This document shows positions 1-5,053 of a stretch of DNA of 7,721 nt, one piece after another. Origin of the DNA: an uncultured Flavihumibacter sp. Lineage in GTDB: Bacteria > Bacteroidota > Bacteroidia > Chitinophagales > Chitinophagaceae. Below the pieces are notes generated by a model, which made no database searches, had not been told where the DNA came from, and saw nothing but the letters and a program-made list of their open reading frames with translations. Location: assembly GCA_946481605.1 (NCBI GenBank), contig CAMLPA010000146.1:1-7721 (forward strand), given 5' to 3'. Numbering within the stretch: the first letter of the stretch is position 1; the number at the start of each line of letters is the position of its first letter. The position numbers and the translations under genes are program-made.

Positions 1-1
1 A

Positions 2-3000
2 AAAAGAAGCGTTTCCTTACGCGGTGGCAGTACCGTGTTGGGAATAGGCCTTTTAGGTGTTTCCGCCCTTTTCTTTCAGGGGCAGGCGAATGCCGGGAGC
101 CTTGCTGAAAATGCTGTTGGGCATTACTTCCAGCAACCGCCGTCCGAAGTTTATGTTAGTGGCACGGTACGTGACAGGTTGGGTGCTCCAATTGCCGGCG
201 TATCCGTCCGGATGGCAGGTGCAGATTCCACGACCGGCGTCGCTACCGACGACCTGGGCATGTTTTCCATCAAAGCCAATCCCAAGGGATCGCTGGAATT
301 AAGTCATATCAATTACAAAACCCAGGTATATCCTATCAACAACGTTATCGTTCTGGACATCATTATGGATGGCAAAGAGGGAAACATGAACGAAGTTGTA
401 GTGGTAGCTTATGGTAAGCAGAAAAGGCTTAACCTGGTAAGTGCCCAGTCTACGGTGAATGTTGAAGAATTAAAAACGCCGGTAGCTAACGTTTCCGCCA
501 TGCTGGCCGGTAGAATCGCAGGTTTGGTGGGCGTTCAAAGAACCGGTGAGCCCGGAAGAGACGGCGCTGATGTCTGGATCAGGGGGATTGCTTCGTTTAA
601 TCAGCAGGGGCCGCTTGTTTATGTGGATGGCGTACCCAACAGAAATCTTGGTATGCTGGAGCCTGAAGATATAGAGTCGGTTACCACATTGAAAGATGCC
701 GCCGCTGTAGCAATGTACGGTGTAAATGGTGCCAACGGCGTGATCCTTATTAAAACGAAGTCAGGTAAAGCCGGGAAGCCGCAATTTAATGCCCGTTATG
801 ACCAGGGTATGACAGCATTCACCATGACGCCTAAACTTGCCGACGGGGTAACTTATATGAACCTGGTGAACGAAGCGCAGATTGCAAGCGGGTACGCCCC
901 CGGAGCTGTGAAATATTCTCAGGACTACATCGATAGAACGGCAAGTGGTGAAGATCCGTTTGTATATCCTAACGTGGATTGGATGGATGCGCTGTTTAAT
1001 AATTTTGGAAAGAACCGCCGCCTTAACCTGAACGCCAGAGGGGGTGCGCAAAACGCAAACTACTATGTTTCACTTACCTATTATGATGAAACAGGGTTGC
1101 TAAAAACAGATGGAATACAATCATACAATGCCGATACAAGATTCAAACGGTACAACTTTACTTCTAACCTGAACCTTGACCTTACCAAAACTACAAAGTT
1201 TGAGTTAGGCGTTCAGGGGTTCATCGGCAACGCGAACTATTCAGGCGAAAGTTCTGCTTCCGCTTTCGCGCAGGCGATGCAAATTACACCGGTGGTATTC
1301 CCTGTCATGTATCCCGGAAACATTGTTCCCGGGGTAAGTTCCCAGGGAGACCAGCGTAACCCTTATGCTGATATTACCCAGAGAGGATTCACTAATATCG
1401 CCAGTTCTCAGTTGTATACCAACCTGAGGGTGAACCAGGACCTGGGCTTTATAACGCCCGGACTTACATTTACCAGCATGTTCTCGTTCGACAACTATGT
1501 TAGTCAAAGTATTTCCAGAACAAAGCGCAGAGATACTTACTACGTTAACCAGACCACACCCCGCAATCCTGACGGTACCCTTAACCTGATCAGGACTTTC
1601 GCAGGCAACAACACACTCGGGTTTGGCAGCGGGGTAGGTGGTAATAAAAGGTATTATACTGAAACCGCGATCAACTACACGAAAGATGTTGGCAATAGCA
1701 ATATCACCGGTATGGTACTGTATAGTCAGCTTGATCGTACCACCACATTTACGCCTTTTACCCTTCAGGAATCTATTCAAAACAGGACCAGGGGAATTTC
1801 AGCCAGAGGAACCTATGCTTACGACAGCCGGTATTTTGTAGAACTGAACATGGGCTACAATGGCTCTGAAAACTTTGCTCCAGAGAATAGGTATGGTTTC
1901 TTCCCCTCTGTTGGTCTTGGATGGGTGGCCTCAAATGAGAAGTTTTTTGACAAGATCAAAGATTATGTACAGTTTCTGAAACTCAGGTATTCTGATGGTT
2001 ATGTGGGCTCTAGCAGTGTGGATCGTTTTGCCTTCCTTTCTTTTGTTACGCAGTCTGCAGCCGGTTACACTTTTGGCGGGGCAGGCGCACGTGCCTCTAC
2101 TTCAGGTGCGGCAATAGAACAATACGGAACCTTTGTACAATGGGCTGAAGGAAGAAAAAGAAACCTGGGACTTGAGTTTAAAGTGTTGAACAATAAATTA
2201 TCGTTTATCGTTGATGGATTCCATGAGCGTCGGACAGGAGAATTTCTACGGCGTGGAAGTGTTTCCGACATCGTTGGATTGCTGAATATTCCCCCTGCAA
2301 ACGTGGGAATCATTGAGAACCGAGGCATTGACGGTCAGGTGGAAGCTATGGGTATCAATATAGGTAAAACCAGGCTGACACTAAGAGGTACTTTCACTTA
2401 TTCCATGGACAAAATCATAGATGATGACCGACCAGAGCAGAAGTACCCCTGGTTGAATAGGTATGGCTATAATGCCCTTTCCAGATTTGGCTACACCGCT
2501 TTAGGTCTTTTTAAAGATGAAGATGATATCGCGAAAAGTCCGAAACAGGAAGTAGGCAGCACGCCAAGACCAGGCGATATAAAGTATAAGGATTTGAACA
2601 ATGACGGTGTGATCAACGCCGATGATGTTCAAAGGATAGGTCGTGGAGATGTTCCCGCCATTGTATATGGATTCGGAACCAGCCTTACCTGGAAAGATTT
2701 CTATGTTGATTTGTTCGTACAGGGTACAGCTATGGCTGATCGCATGATTGCAGGCGATGGTGTGATTCCCTTCAACAACAGTACCGGTGCCGACAGGAGC
2801 AATCTTTTCGCTGCCGCCGTAGACCGTTGGACACCAGATAATCAGAAGGAAAACCCCTTGTATCCGAGACTGGGTTGGGGAACACAAAACGCCAACAACG
2901 CCGTGGGCAGTACATGGTGGGTAAAGGACGTAGGTTTCATCAGGCTTAAAACCGCTGAAATGGGCTATAACATTCCCAAGAAAACATTCAGCAGCATCGG

Positions 3001-3148
3001 TGTGAAAAGCGCACGTGTTTATTTGCAAGGGGTGAACCTGTTCACCATCAGCGAGTTTGACCTGTGGGATCCCGAACTGAATACAAATAACGGTACGCTC
3101 TATCCCAACATCACAACAGTATCCATCGGTTTACAGGCAAGTTTCTAA
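2..3148 (+). CDS. SusC/RagA-family TonB-dependent outer-membrane transporter (5' end off window)
   Basis: This is a TonB-driven outer-membrane barrel that imports a ligand delivered by its SusD-like partner. The frame is open to the left edge. The visible N-terminus reads KRSVSLRGG, then a hydrophobic stretch ending FFQGQANA, which together form a signal peptide. The true ATG is therefore probably a few codons upstream; a GTG at 35 would discard the basic n-region. Numbering from that GTG, residues 41-113 are a carboxypeptidase-D regulatory-like domain, 120-127 (EVVVVAYG) the TonB-box-like segment, about 133-245 the plug (WIRGI, VYVDGVP, LKDAAAVAMYG, NGANGVILIKTKSGK), and the rest the barrel. 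A Ca-binding-like loop (DLNNDGVINADD, 853-864) follows the family motif PGDIKYKD. The protein ends in Phe, as expected for BAM-assembled barrels. About 1048 visible residues is normal for the family. There is no STN domain, so direct anti-sigma signalling is unlikely. The ligand is unknown. Confidence 0.96.
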   Translation, partial: KRSVSLRGGSTVLGIGLLGVSALFFQGQANAGSLAENAVGHYFQQPPSEVYVSGTVRDRLGAPIAGVSVRMAGADSTTGVATDDLGMFSIKANPKGSLELSHINYKTQVYPINNVIVLDIIMDGKEGNMNEVVVVAYGKQKRLNLVSAQSTVNVEELKTPVANVSAMLAGRIAGLVGVQRTGEPGRDGADVWIRGIASFNQQGPLVYVDGVPNRNLGMLEPEDIESVTTLKDAAAVAMYGVNGANGVILIKTKSGKAGKPQFNARYDQGMTAFTMTPKLADGVTYMNLVNEAQIASGYAPGAVKYSQDYIDRTASGEDPFVYPNVDWMDALFNNFGKNRRLNLNARGGAQNANYYVSLTYYDETGLLKTDGIQSYNADTRFKRYNFTSNLNLDLTKTTKFELGVQGFIGNANYSGESSASAFAQAMQITPVVFPVMYPGNIVPGVSSQGDQRNPYADITQRGFTNIASSQLYTNLRVNQDLGFITPGLTFTSMFSFDNYVSQSISRTKRRDTYYVNQTTPRNPDGTLNLIRTFAGNNTLGFGSGVGGNKRYYTETAINYTKDVGNSNITGMVLYSQLDRTTTFTPFTLQESIQNRTRGISARGTYAYDSRYFVELNMGYNGSENFAPENRYGFFPSVGLGWVASNEKFFDKIKDYVQFLKLRYSDGYVGSSSVDRFAFLSFVTQSAAGYTFGGAGARASTSGAAIEQYGTFVQWAEGRKRNLGLEFKVLNNKLSFIVDGFHERRTGEFLRRGSVSDIVGLLNIPPANVGIIENRGIDGQVEAMGINIGKTRLTLRGTFTYSMDKIIDDDRPEQKYPWLNRYGYNALSRFGYTALGLFKDEDDIAKSPKQEVGSTPRPGDIKYKDLNNDGVINADDVQRIGRGDVPAIVYGFGTSLTWKDFYVDLFVQGTAMADRMIAGDGVIPFNNSTGADRSNLFAAAVDRWTPDNQKENPLYPRLGWGTQNANNAVGSTWWVKDVGFIRLKTAEMGYNIPKKTFSSIGVKSARVYLQGVNLFTISEFDLWDPELNTNNGTLYPNITTVSIGLQASF

Positions 3149-3160
3149 CAGCCTGAATAC

Positions 3161-3179
3161 ATCCCAAAAAATTGAATCA
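3161..3179 (+). promoter_or_regulatory. A-rich translation start region of the susD-like gene
   Basis: The 31-base gap after the transporter stop codon contains CCCAAAAAATTGAATCA directly before the ATG at 3180. There is no GGAGG-like Shine-Dalgarno sequence. This fits Bacteroidota, where A-rich leaders commonly replace it. The gap holds no hairpin-plus-T-run, so nothing suggests termination between the two genes. That the A-rich stretch drives initiation is inferred from family habits. Confidence 0.5.
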
Positions 3180-5027
3180 ATGAAATTCATATACAACGCA
3201 CTTATCGTAGCAGCCCTGGCTACCGGAGCAGGTTCTTGCACAAAAGGATTCCTGGACCAGGTTCCTGACGACAGGTTGACTATAGACGCGATCTTCCTTC
3301 AACGCAATACCACAGAGCAATTTCTCGCCAACGTTTACAGCCAGATGCCCGATGAATCGGATGGCCGTTTTGCGCCAAGCAATAACAACGGCCCCTGGAC
3401 CGCGGCTTCTGATGAGGCCAAATACAACTGGACCTTCGTACAGGCCAACAACTTCAACAACGGTTCATGGAACCCTACCTCCAGTATTGTACGCGCCTAC
3501 TGGAGAAATTATTACATGGGAATCAGGAACGCTACTTATTTTATCCAGAACGTAGACAAATGTCTTGATCTGCCCACCGAACTCCGAAACCAATACAAGC
3601 ATGAAGCGCGCGCGCTCAGAGCGATCTATTACTTCTATCTGGTAAGAACATACGGTCCTGTAGTGATGCTGGGGGACCAGATGCTTTCTATTGACGCCTC
3701 TGCGGATGAACTGGCGCTCCCAAGGAGTTCCATGGATGAATGTGTGAACTACATTGTCAGTGAACTGGATGCATGTGCTGCGCAACTTCCACTGGTCCCC
3801 ATTTCCAACGACCAGTATGGCCGTGTGAACAAAGCGGTGGCCATGGCTTATAAAGTAGAAGCACTGTTGTTGAACGCAAGTCCGCTTTTCAACGGTAATA
3901 CCGACTACGCCGATCTGAAGAACAAGGATGGTAAACAACTGATCAGTCAGCAGTATGATGCTGAAAAGTGGAAAAAAGCCGCGGATGCCGCCAAAGATTT
4001 CATCAACCAGTATGTAGTCCCCGGCACTTTCGCGCTTTATAAAGAGAACGATCCTACCACTAACCAGTTCAGCGCCTATCTTTCCTGCCGTAATGTAATG
4101 CTCACCGATTGGGGTACTTCCAGTACCAACAAAGAATGGATCGTGGCCCGTCCCGGTTCCAACATGGGAAGCACACAGTACGAAAGAACCCCCAACCACG
4201 CCCAAACCGCACAAATCGATGTGAAAGGTGGTGGAGCACTGGGTGTAACACAAACCATGGTTGACGCTTACTTTATGGCCAACGGCCGCAGTATAGATGA
4301 TCCCGCCTCTGGCTATATGACCACTGGATTCTCCAGTTATATGGCTCCGGGTGATATTGGTGCGCGCCAGACTTACAATCAGTGGGTGGACAGAGAACCC
4401 CGTTTCTATGTTGGCGTTACGTACAACAATAGTCTCTGGCTTACAAGAAACTATGGCGAACTGGTTACTAACCTGGAAAGCTCCGGTAATTCCGGTGTAA
4501 AAGCCACCGCCAGTGATTTCAGTCCAACCGGTTATGTGGTGAGAAAGAATGTGATCCCCGGCAGCAGAAGTTCAGCTTCCCGCGCTATCCCGATGATCCG
4601 TCTCGCACAGCTTTTCCTGAATTATTGTGAAGCGCTGAATGAGTACAGTGCGAGCAATGCGAATGAGGTAATGACTTACCTGAATATGATCAGGGAAAGA
4701 GCTGGCATTCCGCAATATGGCGGCAGTGCTCCCGGTGCACTCCCTGTGCCTGCAGGTCAGGCTGCTATCCGTGACGCTATCCGCAAAGAAAGAAGGGTGG
4801 AACTCGCTTTCGAAAGCAGCAGGTACTTCGATACCCGCCGCTGGAAAATAGCTGAAACCACTGATAAAGGGGCTTTCAAAGGGTTAAATATCAATGGCGA
4901 TGGCGCTCCGTTCTACAATGTGGTAACATTTGAAACAAGGGTGTTTGAGAAGAAACATTACCTGTTCCCGCTGCCGCAAACTGAACTGAACATCAACACA
5001 CAGTTGGTTCAAAATACCGGATGGTAA
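3180..5027 (+). CDS. SusD/RagB-family surface nutrient-binding lipoprotein
   Basis: This is an outer-membrane lipoprotein that caps the SusC-like barrel and captures ligand for import. Residues 1-19 are a lipoprotein signal peptide with lipobox AGSC, so Cys20 is the expected lipidated residue. The family opening FLDQVPDDRLT follows at 24-34. The N-terminal SusD-like region carries EARALRAIYYFYLVRTYGP (142-160) and a TPR-like helix pair, GRVNKAVAMAYKVEALLLNA continuing to SPLFNG (214-239). The C-terminal RagB/SusD region shows RLAQLFLNYCEALNEY (474-489), RKERRVELAFE (535-545) and the terminal block beginning LFPLPQTELNIN and ending QNTGW (595-615). The 615 residues are within the usual range and the gene looks intact. 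It lies 31 bases after the transporter gene, the standard SusC-SusD order, and is very probably co-transcribed with it. The binding specificity cannot be read from the sequence: SusD-like proteins mostly bind glycans, but some relatives bind peptides. Confidence 0.97.
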   Translation: MKFIYNALIVAALATGAGSCTKGFLDQVPDDRLTIDAIFLQRNTTEQFLANVYSQMPDESDGRFAPSNNNGPWTAASDEAKYNWTFVQANNFNNGSWNPTSSIVRAYWRNYYMGIRNATYFIQNVDKCLDLPTELRNQYKHEARALRAIYYFYLVRTYGPVVMLGDQMLSIDASADELALPRSSMDECVNYIVSELDACAAQLPLVPISNDQYGRVNKAVAMAYKVEALLLNASPLFNGNTDYADLKNKDGKQLISQQYDAEKWKKAADAAKDFINQYVVPGTFALYKENDPTTNQFSAYLSCRNVMLTDWGTSSTNKEWIVARPGSNMGSTQYERTPNHAQTAQIDVKGGGALGVTQTMVDAYFMANGRSIDDPASGYMTTGFSSYMAPGDIGARQTYNQWVDREPRFYVGVTYNNSLWLTRNYGELVTNLESSGNSGVKATASDFSPTGYVVRKNVIPGSRSSASRAIPMIRLAQLFLNYCEALNEYSASNANEVMTYLNMIRERAGIPQYGGSAPGALPVPAGQAAIRDAIRKERRVELAFESSRYFDTRRWKIAETTDKGAFKGLNINGDGAPFYNVVTFETRVFEKKHYLFPLPQTELNINTQLVQNTGW

Positions 5028-5040
5028 TTGCCCATAACCC

Positions 5041-5053
5041 TAAAAATTTGAAC
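5041..5053 (+). promoter_or_regulatory. A/T-rich translation start region of the third gene
   Basis: The sequence TAAAAATTTGAAC lies directly before the ATG at 5054. It resembles the leader before the susD-like gene: both read CCC, an A-run, TTGAA, a C, then ATGAAAT. This resemblance supports 5054 as the true start over the in-frame ATG at 5021, which overlaps the susD-like stop codon. No Shine-Dalgarno sequence and no terminator hairpin are seen in the 26-base gap. Confidence 0.45.

Noticed and set aside
1241..1780. A minus-strand open frame (179 codons) inside the transporter gene
   Set aside because: It lies opposite the conserved barrel region, has no family resemblance and no plausible start context; it is a shadow of the coding strand.
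2501..3028. A minus-strand open frame (175 codons) near the 3' end of the transporter gene
   Set aside because: It overlaps the conserved PGDIKYKD and Ca-loop region on the other strand, and its translation looks like noise.
3171..3181. A small dyad, ATTGA-A-TCAAT, overlapping the susD-like start codon
   Set aside because: Arms of five bases around a single base cannot form a stable hairpin, and such A/T-rich palindromes arise easily by chance.
3465..4253. A long minus-strand open frame (262 codons) inside the susD-like gene
   Set aside because: It is fully antisense to a clear SusD-family gene, its translation shows no recognisable domain or signal, and long antisense frames are common opposite codon-biased genes.
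5021..5053. An in-frame ATG at 5021 overlapping the susD-like stop codon, as a start for the third gene
   Set aside because: It would add eleven polar residues before an otherwise ideal signal peptide starting MKSMLYR at 5054, and the ATG at 5054 has the expected A-rich leader.
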